Below are positions 17,239-25,181 of a DNA stretch of 64,000 nucleotides, piece by piece. Every line of letters begins with the position of its first letter. Position 1 is the stretch's first letter. Below the pieces are notes generated by a model. It was not told the origin of the DNA and ran no database searches. It worked only from the letters and a program-made list of their open reading frames with translations. The DNA lies in the NCBI RefSeq assembly GCF_011388215.1, contig NZ_CP049989.1, forward strand, positions 620,001 through 684,000, written 5' to 3'. A program made the translations under genes and the position numbers. Source of the DNA: Hydrogenophaga crocea. Lineage in GTDB: Bacteria; Pseudomonadota; Gammaproteobacteria; Burkholderiales; Burkholderiaceae_C.

Positions 17239-18009
17239 ATGTTCAAGCGCCTCCGTTCCGACATCCAGTGCATCCTCGAGCGCGACCCCGCCGCGCGCAG
17301 TGCGTTCGAGGTGCTCACGTGTTACCCGGGTCTGCACGCGGTGGTGCTGCACCGCCTGGCGCACGGCTGCTGGACGCGCGGCTTCAAGTGGCTGGGCCGT
17401 TTCGTCTCGCACATCGGCCGCTTCCTCACCGGCATCGAGATCCACCCCGGCGCGGTCATCGGCGAGCGCGTGTTCTTCGACCACGCCATGGGCACGGTGG
17501 TGGGCGAGACCGCGGTGATCGGCGATGGCTGCACCATCTACCAGGGCGTGACGCTGGGCGGCACCTCGCTCTACAAGGGCACCAAGCGCCACCCCACGCT
17601 GGGGCGCGACGTGGTGGTGAGCGCGGGCGCCAAGGTGCTCGGCGGCTTCGAGGTGGGCGACGGCGCCAAGATCGGCAGCAATGCCGTGGTGATCAAGCCC
17701 GTGCCCGCGGGCGCCACGGCCGTGGGCATTCCGGCGCGCATCATCCCGAGCAAGTCGGGCGAAAGCGCCGACGTGACCGAGGGGCCGCGCAAGTTCTCGG
17801 CCTACGGCGTCACGCAGGAAGACGATCCGCTGTCGCAGGCCATGCGCGGCCTGATCGACAGCACGGCGAGTCAGGAGCACCAGATCGCGCTGCTGTGGCA
17901 GGCGATCGAAAAACTCGCCGAGGCGCGCCAGGGCGACTGCGTGCCCGCCGAGGCGCAGCGCCGTGAGTGCTTCGAGGCCGACAAGCTCAACCAGCTCGTC
18001 GGCAAGTGA
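17239..18009 (+). CDS. cysE: serine O-acetyltransferase
   Basis: Enzyme that acetylates serine to O-acetylserine, the first step of cysteine synthesis; 256 residues. It shows the left-handed beta-helix hexapeptide repeats (IGERVFFDHAMGTVVGET and following), the catalytic His-Asp pair in FFDHAMG (about residue 81), and GGTSLYKGTKRHPTLG, which are typical of EpsC/CysE. The C-terminus is longer than the core and lacks further motifs. The ATG at 17239 is selected by similarity at MFKRLRSDIQ. It shares a direction and probably a transcript with trmJ. Confidence 0.92.
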   Translation: MFKRLRSDIQCILERDPAARSAFEVLTCYPGLHAVVLHRLAHGCWTRGFKWLGRFVSHIGRFLTGIEIHPGAVIGERVFFDHAMGTVVGETAVIGDGCTIYQGVTLGGTSLYKGTKRHPTLGRDVVVSAGAKVLGGFEVGDGAKIGSNAVVIKPVPAGATAVGIPARIIPSKSGESADVTEGPRKFSAYGVTQEDDPLSQAMRGLIDSTASQEHQIALLWQAIEKLAEARQGDCVPAEAQRRECFEADKLNQLVGK

Positions 18010-18015
18010 GCGCGC

Positions 18016-18034
18016 GGCGCGGCCCGGCCGCGCC
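18016..18034. terminator. hairpin between convergent cysE and slyD
   Basis: Perfect 9-bp inverted repeat GGCGCGGCC/GGCCGCGCC with one central base, lying in the 42-base gap of two convergent genes. There is no U tract, so intrinsic termination is uncertain. Confidence 0.4.
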
Positions 18035-18051
18035 AGACCAAGCCCGCAGGC

Positions 18052-18528
18052 TCAGTGGTGGTGGCCGTGCGCGCCGTGCGCGTGGCCGTGCTGGATCTCT
18101 TCGGCCGTGGCCGCGCGCACGTCGAGCACCTTGAGCGTGATGTTCAGGTCTTCGCCCGCGAGCGGGTGATTGCCATCGAGCAGCACCTTGTCGCCCTTGA
18201 TCTTCACCACGGTGAAGAGCTGGCGGCGGCCCTGGTCGTCGTGGCCTTCGAGCTGGCCACCCACCTTCACACCGGGCGGAAACTGCGATTTGGGGATGCT
18301 GGTGACCAGCGACTCGTCGCGTTCGCCGAAGGCCAGCGAGGGCTGCAGCGTGAGGGTGGTGCTGAAGCCCTTTTCCTGGTTTTCCAGCGCCACCTCGATG
18401 CCCTGGAGCGTGTTGCCGTAGCCGCCGTGCAGGTAGGCGCGCGCGGTCTTGCCATCGTCGAGCAGCTTGCCCTTGCCGTCGAGGATGCGCGCGCTCACGG
18501 TGACGACGGTGTCTTTTTCGATCTTCAT
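18052..18528 (-). CDS. slyD: FKBP-type peptidyl-prolyl isomerase SlyD
   Basis: Cytosolic prolyl isomerase and metallochaperone of 158 residues. The FKBP half-domains flank an insert-in-flap chaperone domain (about 70-125, PSLAFGERDESLVTSIP). The C-terminus is His-rich (GHAHGAHGHHH), as in SlyD proteins that bind nickel. It follows mog by 19 bases on the same strand and is probably the last gene of a darP-mog-slyD transcript. Confidence 0.92.
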   Translation of the reverse strand: MKIEKDTVVTVSARILDGKGKLLDDGKTARAYLHGGYGNTLQGIEVALENQEKGFSTTLTLQPSLAFGERDESLVTSIPKSQFPPGVKVGGQLEGHDDQGRRQLFTVVKIKGDKVLLDGNHPLAGEDLNITLKVLDVRAATAEEIQHGHAHGAHGHHH

Positions 18529-18547
18529 GTCAGGGTCTCCGGGGGGT

Positions 18548-19153
18548 TCAGCGCGCGGGGCGCACCGCGTTCTTGGGGCGCCAGCCCTTGATGACCTCGT
18601 CGTTGGTTTCGAGGTAGGGGCCGCCGATGAGGTCGATGCAATAAGGCACGGCCGCGAAGATGCCGTTGACCTTCACCGAGCCGTCGGCGTTCTTCGCGCC
18701 TTCGAGCGTTTCGGCGATGGCCTTGGGCTGGCCGGGGAGGTTGATGATGAGGCTGTTGTCGCGGATCACCGCGACCTGGCGCGACAGGATGGCCGTGGGC
18801 ACGAAGGCCAGGCTGATCTGGCGCATCTGCTCGCCGAAGCCGGGCATTTCCTTGTGCGCCACGGCCAGGGTGGCCTCGGGCGTCACATCGCGTCGGGCGG
18901 GGCCGGTGCCGCCGGTGGTGAGCACCAGGGCGCAGCCCGCGTCCACGAGCTCGATCAGCGTGGCGCTGATGCGGTCCTGCTCGTCGGGAATCAGCCGCGG
19001 CTCGAAGGTGATGGGGTTCTTGAGCGCGCGCGTGAGCCAGTCCTGCAGCGCGGGCAGGCCCTTGTCTTCGTACACGCCGCTGCTGGCGCGGTCGCTGATG
19101 GACACGATGCCGATGCGCACCGGGTCGTGGGGGTGGGAGGTGGCTGTGGTCAT
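18548..19153 (-). CDS. mog: molybdopterin adenylyltransferase
   Basis: Enzyme of molybdenum cofactor synthesis that adenylylates molybdopterin before metal insertion; 201 residues. The N-terminal IGIVSISDRASSGVYEDKG and the TTGGTGPARRDVTPEAT motif (about 85-101) are diagnostic of Mog/MogA. I chose the ATG at 19153, which overlaps the darP stop by four bases. The nitrate reductase NasA encoded later in the window needs molybdenum cofactor, though this gene is not part of that operon. Confidence 0.92.
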   Translation of the reverse strand: MTTATSHPHDPVRIGIVSISDRASSGVYEDKGLPALQDWLTRALKNPITFEPRLIPDEQDRISATLIELVDAGCALVLTTGGTGPARRDVTPEATLAVAHKEMPGFGEQMRQISLAFVPTAILSRQVAVIRDNSLIINLPGQPKAIAETLEGAKNADGSVKVNGIFAAVPYCIDLIGGPYLETNDEVIKGWRPKNAVRPAR

Positions 19154-19791
19154 GACGGGTCGGCGGTGGGTTCGCTGTCGCCGCTGTCGCGGGCCAGCGC
19201 GGCCTTCACGAGTTGGAAGATGTCGCGGTAGGCGCGGCCGTGGCGCTGCGCCTCGCCGGGCTTGTCGGGGCTGGCCTGCGCGTCCTTGCGGGCCTGGCGG
19301 ATCAGCGTGCGCAGGTGCTGCACGTCGGCCCCGGTGTCGAGCGCCAGCCACTCGGTGAGCGCGCCGTCGTCGGCGATCAGGCGGTCGCGCCACTGTTCGG
19401 CCAGGTGCAGCTGCAGCGTGGCGGCGGCCGAGGGCTTGCGCTGCTCCTCGATCGCGGCCTCGATCGCGGCGATGCTTTCCTCGGGCAGCTTGCGCATGAG
19501 CTTGCCCACGTACTGGCTCTGGCGGCGGCGGCCCTCGAAGTTGGTGATGCGGCGCAGTTCGTCGAGCGCGTCGAGCAGGGCATCGCTCAGTTCGAGCCGC
19601 GCGAGCAGGTCGCCGCGCAGCGTGAGCAGCTGTTCGCCCAGGTCCTGCAGCTTGTCGCTGAGCTTCTTGAGGTCGGTGCGGCTCAGGCCGTCGGTGCCCT
19701 TGGCTTCGCGCTTGAGCTCCTGGTCGAGCTCGCTGCCCTCGGCCACGAACTGGCCGCGAACGAAATAGCCTCGGGTGGGTTTGCGCGCCAT
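19150..19791 (-). CDS. darP: ribosome biogenesis factor DarP/YjgA (DUF615)
   Basis: Small helical protein of 213 residues associated with late 50S subunit assembly in E. coli. Recognised by SRTDLKKLSDKLQDLGEQL and ITNFEGRRRQSQYVGKLMRKL, both conserved in the YjgA family. The C-terminal region HGRAYRDIFQLVKAAL is also typical. The ATG at 19791 gives MARKPTRGYF. It is divergent from pmbA across 76 bases, the arrangement usual in beta- and gammaproteobacteria. Confidence 0.88.
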   Translation of the reverse strand: MARKPTRGYFVRGQFVAEGSELDQELKREAKGTDGLSRTDLKKLSDKLQDLGEQLLTLRGDLLARLELSDALLDALDELRRITNFEGRRRQSQYVGKLMRKLPEESIAAIEAAIEEQRKPSAAATLQLHLAEQWRDRLIADDGALTEWLALDTGADVQHLRTLIRQARKDAQASPDKPGEAQRHGRAYRDIFQLVKAALARDSGDSEPTADPS

Positions 19792-19867
19792 GGGAGGGGG
19801 AGGGGTGGATGGGCTTCTGCGCAGGGCGCAGCGCCGCGGAAAACGGGCCCGTATCATAGCGGCCGCC

Positions 19868-21265
19868 ATGTCCAAGACCGCCTCGAACACCCCGCTCCCC
19901 GGTTTCCACCACAGCCGCCACCAGTTCGAGGAACTGGTCGACCTCGCGCTCTCGCACGCGAAGCGCCTGGGCGCCTCCGACGCCGCCGCCGAAGCCTCCG
20001 AAGGCTCGGGCCTGAGTGTGTCGGTGCGCAAAGGCGAGCTCGAGAACGTCGAGCGCAACCGCGACAAATCGCTCGGCGTCACCGTGTACCTGGGCCAGCG
20101 CCGCGGCAACGCGAGCACGTCCGACTTCTCGCCCGCCGCGGTTCGCCAGACGGTGCAGGCCGCCTACGACATTGCGCGCTTCACCGCCGAAGACCCGGTG
20201 GCCGGCCTGCCCGACCCGCAGGACGTGGCCAACGAGTACCCCGACCTCGACCTCTTCCACCCCTGGGATCTGAGCGCCGAGCGCGCGGCCGAGATCGCGC
20301 TGGCCTGCGAGGCCGCGGCCTTCGCCACCAGCAAGAAGATCAGCAACAGCGAAGGCGCGGGGGTGTCGGCCCAGCAATCGCACTTCTTTGTGGCCCACAT
20401 GCGCGGCGGCGAACGCGGCAAGCCCGGCATCTTCAGCGGCGGCTACGCGAGCTCGCGCCACAGCCTGTCGGTGGCGCCGATCGCGGGCAAGGGCGACGCC
20501 ATGCAGCGCGACTACTGGTACAGCTCCATGCGGGCCGAGCGCGATCTCGCCTCGCCCGAGGCCGTGGGCCGTTACGCGGCCGAGCGCGCGCTCTCGCGCC
20601 TGGGCTCGCGCAAGATCAAGACCACCGAATGCCCGGTGCTGTTCGAGTCGCCGCTGGCCGCGGGCCTGCTCGGCGCCTACGTGCAGGCCACCAGCGGGGG
20701 CGCCCTCTACCGCAAGACCAGCTTCCTCGCCGACAGCCTGGGCAAGGCCGCCATGGCCGACCACCTCGACATCGTCGAGCAGCCGCACCTGCGCGGCGGC
20801 AAGGGCAGCGCGCCCTTCGACGACGAAGGCGTGCGCACGGCCGAGCGCGCCGTGGTGCAGGGCGGCGTGGTGCAGGGCTATTTCCTGTCGACCTACTCGG
20901 CGCGCAAGCTTGGCATGCGCACCACGGGCAACGCGGGCGGCTCGCACAACCTCACGCTCACCAGCCGGCGCACGCGCGCGGGCGACGACCTCGACGCCAT
21001 GCTGAAAAAACTCGGCCGCGGCCTGTTCGTCACCGAGCTCATGGGCCAGGGGGTCAACCCGGTCACGGGCGACTACTCGCGCGGCGCCGCGGGCTACTGG
21101 GTCGAGAACGGCGTGATCGCCTACCCGGTGCAGGAGATCACCATCGCCGGCAACATGAAAGACATGCTCATGGGCATCGAGGCCGTGGGCGCGGACGCGT
21201 ACAACTACGGCGCGAAGACGGTCGGCTCGGTGCTGGTCAACCGCATGAAGGTCGCCGGGAGCTGA
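19868..21265 (+). CDS. pmbA: metalloprotease PmbA/TldE
   Basis: TldD/PmbA-family protein of 465 residues, the non-catalytic partner of TldD in a heterodimeric protease that trims peptides. N-terminal hallmarks are SVRKGELENVERNRDKSLGV and the middle region KISNSEGAGVS; the C-terminal domain has GNAGGSHNLTL and GYWVENGVIAYPVQEITIAG, which are strongly conserved. I use the ATG at 19868. The gene ends four bases before the EamA transporter start. Confidence 0.92.
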   Translation: MSKTASNTPLPGFHHSRHQFEELVDLALSHAKRLGASDAAAEASEGSGLSVSVRKGELENVERNRDKSLGVTVYLGQRRGNASTSDFSPAAVRQTVQAAYDIARFTAEDPVAGLPDPQDVANEYPDLDLFHPWDLSAERAAEIALACEAAAFATSKKISNSEGAGVSAQQSHFFVAHMRGGERGKPGIFSGGYASSRHSLSVAPIAGKGDAMQRDYWYSSMRAERDLASPEAVGRYAAERALSRLGSRKIKTTECPVLFESPLAAGLLGAYVQATSGGALYRKTSFLADSLGKAAMADHLDIVEQPHLRGGKGSAPFDDEGVRTAERAVVQGGVVQGYFLSTYSARKLGMRTTGNAGGSHNLTLTSRRTRAGDDLDAMLKKLGRGLFVTELMGQGVNPVTGDYSRGAAGYWVENGVIAYPVQEITIAGNMKDMLMGIEAVGADAYNYGAKTVGSVLVNRMKVAGS

Positions 21266-21269
21266 CTTC

Positions 21270-22163
21270 GTGTTGCGGCCCGAGGCCCTGGCGCTGCTGG
21301 CCGCCGCCTGCTGGGCCGTGGCGGCCCTGTTTTCGGCGCCCGCGGCGCAGCGCCTCGGGGCCTTCGCCTTCAGCCGCTGGCGCATGCTGTTCGCAGCGCT
21401 GCTGCTCTGGGGCATCGCGCTCGCCAGCGGCGGCTGGCACAGCCTCAACGCCCCGGCCCTGGGCCTGCTCGCGGTCTCGGGCGTGATCGGCATCTTCATC
21501 GGCGACACCGCGCTGTTCGCCTGCATGAACCGCTTGGGGCCGCGCCGCTCGGGCGTGCTGTTCGCCACCCACGCGCTGTTCTCGGCCGTGCTGGCGTGGC
21601 TGTTCCTCGGTGAAACGCTCTGGGGCTGGGCGCTCGTGGGCGCGAGCCTGCTGGTGGGCGGCGTGATGCTGGCCATCCTGCGCGGCCGCCGCGAAGACGA
21701 ATCGCACGCCTGGGAGCAGACGCGCGGCACGCTCGCGGTGGGGGTGGCGCTGGGCCTGCTGGCGGCGCTGTGCCAGTCGGTGGCCACGCTCATGCTCAAG
21801 CCGCTCATGGCCTCGGGCATCGACGCCATCGCCGGCTCGGCTATGCGCATGAGCACGGCCTTCGCGGCGCACGCGCTGCTGTGGGCCAGCGGCTGGCGCA
21901 TGGCCCGCGCGCGCGAGCCGCTGCGCTGGCGCGAAGCGGCCCAGGTGTTCGGCAGCGCGGTGATCGCCATGGCCGTGGGCATGACGCTGATCCTGCAGGC
22001 CATGAAGCTCGGGCAGGCCGGCGTGGTGGCCATCCTGTCGTCGGTGACGCCGATCGTGGTGCTGCCGCTGCTGTGGCTGGTGTACCGGCGCCGCCCGGCC
22101 TGGGGCGCCTGGGCCGGCGCGGTGCTCGCGGTGGCGGGCACGGCGCTGATCCTGGGCCGCTGA
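21270..22163 (+). CDS. EamA/DMT-family transporter
   Basis: Inner-membrane protein of 297 residues with two EamA repeats and about ten hydrophobic helices (first repeat about 3-125, second about 155-295). The start is GTG at 21270, four bases after pmbA, so it may be translated by reinitiation. Family members export amino acids, metabolites or drugs; nothing here indicates the substrate. Confidence 0.82.
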   Translation: MLRPEALALLAAACWAVAALFSAPAAQRLGAFAFSRWRMLFAALLLWGIALASGGWHSLNAPALGLLAVSGVIGIFIGDTALFACMNRLGPRRSGVLFATHALFSAVLAWLFLGETLWGWALVGASLLVGGVMLAILRGRREDESHAWEQTRGTLAVGVALGLLAALCQSVATLMLKPLMASGIDAIAGSAMRMSTAFAAHALLWASGWRMARAREPLRWREAAQVFGSAVIAMAVGMTLILQAMKLGQAGVVAILSSVTPIVVLPLLWLVYRRRPAWGAWAGAVLAVAGTALILGR

Positions 22164-22179
22164 GCGGCCCGGCGCGGCC

Positions 22180-23418
22180 TCAGCGCTTGCGCTGCACGAA
22201 CAGGTTGCGGCGCGCGTCCTCGGGGTAGGCGAAGGTCACCGCGCCCTGGTGCACCTTGCCCATCACCAGCATGTTGTCGGTCACGGCGTCCTTGTCGTCG
22301 GCCGTGAACGGGTGGTCGTAGGTGGCGACCACGCCGTAGTAGGTGCGCTGCAGGTTCTCGAGCGAGGCCTTGAGCGCGGGCCCCGTGAAGCGGCCGCCGG
22401 GCACGCCGAACATCGCGTAGAGCAGCAGGTAGGTGGTGTCGTAGGCCTGGGCCGCGGCCATGGGCACGGTGAGCCGGGTCTTGAAGGCGCGCGCGTAGTT
22501 GGCCAGGAAGGCCGCGCGGCGCTCGTTGCTGGGCTCGGCGATGAAGGTCTGGGCCATCAGCGCGCCTTCGGCGGCCTGCGCGGCGCCGTCGATGAAGAAG
22601 GGGAACGACAGCGGCCAGCCGCCGACCAGGGGCACGTCCCAGCCGAGCGCGCGCCGGTCGTTGGCGATCGTGGCGTTCTCGGGGCCCACGGTGTAGCTGA
22701 AGATGACGTTGGCGCCCGCGGCGCGGGCCGCCTGCAGCTCGGCCTTGAGGTCTTTCACGCCGATCGCAAAGCGCGCCACGTGCGCAGGCGCCAGGCCGTG
22801 TGCGGCCAGGGCCTTCTGCACGTCGACCAGCCCGGCCTCGCCGTAGCCGCTGGTGTCGGCGAACACCGCCACGCGCTTCCAGCCGCGCTGCACGATGTCG
22901 TTGACCACGAAAGGCGCCTGGATCGCGTCGCGCGCCGAGGTGCGGAAGACGTAGCTTTCGGCCGCCGGCACCTGGGCCGTGAGCGGCGTGCCCGTGGCGC
23001 AGGGCACCAGCAGGGGGGAGCGGGCCTGCTGGAACACCGGCAGGGCCTTGAGCGCCACGCCGGTGTTGCAAAAGCCGATGGTGGCCACCACGCCGGCCTG
23101 CACCAGCGCCTGTGCGCCCTGCAGGCCGGTGTCGGGGTCGGCGCGGTCGTCCTTGACCAGCGTTTCGATGGGGCGGCCCAGGTAGCCGCCCACGCGGTTG
23201 ATTTCCTCGACGGCCAGGCGAACGCCGTTGAGCATGGGCGTGCCGAAGTCCGACGACGGGCCGCTGAACGGGCCGATCACGCCGATCCTGATGGGCGGGC
23301 CGGCGGATTGGGCGGCGGCGGCCAGGCTCAGGCCGGCGATGCCGGCGATCAGGGCGGCCCGCACGGCGCGCGCCATGCGGCGCGTCGGCTGTGCAGGGAG
23401 GTGGGTGGGCATGGGCAT
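22180..23418 (-). CDS. orphan LivK-type ABC transporter substrate-binding protein
   Basis: Periplasmic binding protein of the HAAT family, 412 residues, with a signal peptide ending near residue 38 (AAAAQSA). The mature protein begins IRIGVIGPFSGPSSDFG and has the two-lobe fold pattern of this family. The ATG at 23418 has GAGGAG six bases ahead; the frame continues 18 codons further up without support. No permease or ATPase gene is near, so it either serves a transporter encoded elsewhere or a sensory role. Its ligand is unknown. Confidence 0.87.
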   Translation of the reverse strand: MPMPTHLPAQPTRRMARAVRAALIAGIAGLSLAAAAQSAGPPIRIGVIGPFSGPSSDFGTPMLNGVRLAVEEINRVGGYLGRPIETLVKDDRADPDTGLQGAQALVQAGVVATIGFCNTGVALKALPVFQQARSPLLVPCATGTPLTAQVPAAESYVFRTSARDAIQAPFVVNDIVQRGWKRVAVFADTSGYGEAGLVDVQKALAAHGLAPAHVARFAIGVKDLKAELQAARAAGANVIFSYTVGPENATIANDRRALGWDVPLVGGWPLSFPFFIDGAAQAAEGALMAQTFIAEPSNERRAAFLANYARAFKTRLTVPMAAAQAYDTTYLLLYAMFGVPGGRFTGPALKASLENLQRTYYGVVATYDHPFTADDKDAVTDNMLVMGKVHQGAVTFAYPEDARRNLFVQRKR

Positions 23419-23459
23419 GGGGGCTCCTCGGTCCGGGCGCAGAAAGCGTCGGAGTGGAA

Positions 23460-23477
23460 CGCCCGTGCGCACGGGCG
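23460..23477. repeat. perfect 18-base palindrome
   Basis: CGCCCGTGCGCACGGGCG is its own reverse complement. It lies 42 bases upstream of the start of the minus-strand binding-protein gene and downstream of the coiled-coil protein gene. It could be an operator or part of a terminator; the sequence does not decide. Confidence 0.4.
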
Positions 23478-23560
23478 CGATGCCGCGCCGATGGCAGTCA
23501 TCGAAACCGCACCCGGAGGCTGCGAACTGATGCCGAAGCAGTAGGGCTGTGGGGGGGCGG

Positions 23561-24181
23561 TCAGCGCGGCGCGCTGCAGCGCGCCTCGTAACGCTGCTCG
23601 AACAGCGCCAGGTCGCGCAGTTCGCCTTCCGTCATGCCGGTGCGCGCCCGACGCTGCCGGATCGCGCCGCGCATCTCCGCGCACTGGCTCATGAGCTTCT
23701 CGTGGTCGGCGGCGGCCAGCTGCTTGTCGGCATTCGCCTGGCGCTTCGCATCCTGCTGCTCGCGTCGCTTGGCCTGTTGTTCCGCACGCAGCTGCGAACG
23801 GGCCTCGGCCTGTTCCTGGGCGCACTCCGCCTGGTAGTTGCGCAGCAGCTCGCTCTGCGTGCGGTGGTCGACGCCGCGCGCCGGCGCGGTGCGGATGCCC
23901 TCGCGCATGGAGGCGCAGCGCGGGCTCATGTAGGTCAGCTCTTCATCGGCGCGCGCCACGGGCACGGGCACCGAAGGGCGTGGGGCGGGTGCCTGCGGAC
24001 CGTAGTAGATCAGCCCCGGCGGCCGGCTCGCTGGGCAGGGCGAGTACGACAGATAGCGTTGGCCCGAGGCATTCAGGCAGTTGTAGGTGACCTGGGCCGC
24101 GGCCGGGGCCGGCGCACCCACCAGCCCGCAGAACACGGCCGTCAACCACGAAGCGCCCATGAGCGCCGATCCGAAGCGCAT
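23561..24181 (-). CDS. secreted coiled-coil protein of unknown function (DUF4124-like start)
   Basis: Predicted exported protein of 206 residues that I cannot assign. A signal peptide ends near residue 29 (PAPAAAQ). The mature start (VTYNCLNASGQRYLSYSPCP) resembles the DUF4124 pattern, a short cysteine-containing beta domain at the N-terminus of many betaproteobacterial periplasmic proteins. A proline-rich stretch follows, then a highly charged Gln/Glu/Arg/Ala-rich helix at about 115-165, likely coiled coil. Six or more cysteines in the mature part suggest disulfides. It is read towards the orphan binding protein, 142 bases downstream. Confidence 0.75.
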   Translation of the reverse strand: MRFGSALMGASWLTAVFCGLVGAPAPAAAQVTYNCLNASGQRYLSYSPCPASRPPGLIYYGPQAPAPRPSVPVPVARADEELTYMSPRCASMREGIRTAPARGVDHRTQSELLRNYQAECAQEQAEARSQLRAEQQAKRREQQDAKRQANADKQLAAADHEKLMSQCAEMRGAIRQRRARTGMTEGELRDLALFEQRYEARCSAPR

Positions 24182-24247
24182 ACCCCACCCCCTGTAGATG
24201 GGCGCGATGGTAGCAATGGCCTAAGCCATTTGGCCTCGGGTGTTGCG

Positions 24248-24694
24248 TCAACCCGCCAATGCAGACTTGACGGCCGCCGACACCTGGCCCATGTCCGCCT
24301 TGCCGGCCAGGCGGGCCTTGGCCGCCCCCATGACCTTGCCCATGTCGCCGGGACCGCTGGCGCCGAGCTCGGCCACGATGGCCTTCACCTCGGCGGCCAC
24401 GGCCTCGGCCGACAGCCGCTCGGGCAGATAGGCCTGCAGCACGGCCATTTCGGCGGCTTCCTTGGCGGCCAGGTCGGCGCGGCCGCCCTGCTCGAAGGCG
24501 GCGATCGAGTCCTTGCGCTGCTTGACCATCTTGTCGATCACGCCCACCACGGCGGCGTCGTCGAGCTCGATGCGCTCATCGACCTCTTTCTGCTTGATCG
24601 CGGCCGTGAGCAGGCGGATGGTGGCCAGGCGCTCGGTTTCCTTGGCGCGCATGGCGTTCTTCATGTCGTCGGTGATGCGGGCTTTGAGGCTCAT
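24248..24694 (-). CDS. yqeY: YqeY/GatB-tail domain protein
   Basis: Protein of 148 residues of the YqeY family, homologous to the tail domain of the GatB amidotransferase subunit and thought to touch tRNA. It matches the family across its whole length: MRAKETERLATIRLLTAAIKQ near the start and GPGDMGKVMGAAKARLAGKADM near the end. The ATG at 24694 follows GGAGACC. It lies after rpsU on the same strand, the common rpsU-yqeY order, but a terminator separates the two. dnaG does not follow as it does in many genomes. Confidence 0.9.
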   Translation of the reverse strand: MSLKARITDDMKNAMRAKETERLATIRLLTAAIKQKEVDERIELDDAAVVGVIDKMVKQRKDSIAAFEQGGRADLAAKEAAEMAVLQAYLPERLSAEAVAAEVKAIVAELGASGPGDMGKVMGAAKARLAGKADMGQVSAAVKSALAG

Positions 24695-24751
24695 GGGAGG
24701 TCTCCGGCGGGGAGGGGCAGAAGGAAGGGGCGAGGAAAACGGGCGGCAAAG

Positions 24752-24785
24752 AAAAAGCCCGCGCAAGCGTCCTTGGGCGGGCTTT
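24752..24785 (-). terminator. intrinsic terminator after rpsU
   Basis: On the minus strand AAAGCCCGC pairs with GCGGGCTTT around a short loop and runs into TTTTTC. It sits 26 bases after the rpsU stop and before yqeY. Stem plus U run make this one of the clearest terminators in the window; some read-through may feed yqeY. Confidence 0.8.
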
Positions 24786-24811
24786 GCGGCGGCCGGTGGG
24801 GCCGTCGGCGT

Positions 24812-25024
24812 TCAGTACAGCTTCTTGGGCAGCTGCATCGAGCGCACACGCTTGAAGTGGCGCTTGACGGCGGCGGCCTTCTTGCGCTTGCGCTCGGCGG
24901 TGGGCTTTTCGTAGAACTCGCGGGCGCGGAGGTCGGTCAGCAGGCCGAGTTTTTCAATGGTGCGCTTGAAGCGACGCAGAGCCACGTCGAACGGCTCGTT
25001 GTCCTTGACACGGATGGTGGTCAT
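24812..25024 (-). CDS. rpsU: 30S ribosomal protein S21
   Basis: Small basic ribosomal protein of 70 residues that helps base-pairing of the Shine-Dalgarno helix during initiation. The sequence [20 protein letters not shown] and the Lys/Arg-rich C-terminus ([13 protein letters not shown]) are typical of S21. It has its own promoter and terminator. The final residues LPKKLY match betaproteobacterial S21. Confidence 0.96.
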   Translation of the reverse strand: MTTIRVKDNEPFDVALRRFKRTIEKLGLLTDLRAREFYEKPTAERKRKKAAAVKRHFKRVRSMQLPKKLY

Positions 25025-25149
25025 GTATCGGTCGATTCCTGAATGTGCGGCCAGAGGAAGACGGGTAGATCAGGCCCGGGCTTCTTGATCGCGGTGTGTC
25101 CCGTCAAAAACTAGTATTGGCCGACGGGAGTTTGCCAGCAAAGCCCGCG

Positions 25150-25177
25150 ATTATAGCCATTTCGGGGCGGTTGGCTA
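25150..25177 (-). promoter_or_regulatory. sigma-70-type promoter for rpsU
   Basis: On the minus strand a perfect -10 box TATAAT (25150-25155) is preceded at 16 bases by TAGCCA (25172-25177), four of six matches to the -35 consensus. Transcription would start near 25143, about 120 bases before the rpsU ATG. Confidence 0.65.
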
Positions 25178-25181
25178 CCCG

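Noticed and set aside
18548..23071. A minus-strand frame of about 1500 codons spanning pmbA, the EamA gene and the binding protein
   Set aside because: Only its last 201 codons (mog) are real. The rest runs antisense or out of frame through other genes.
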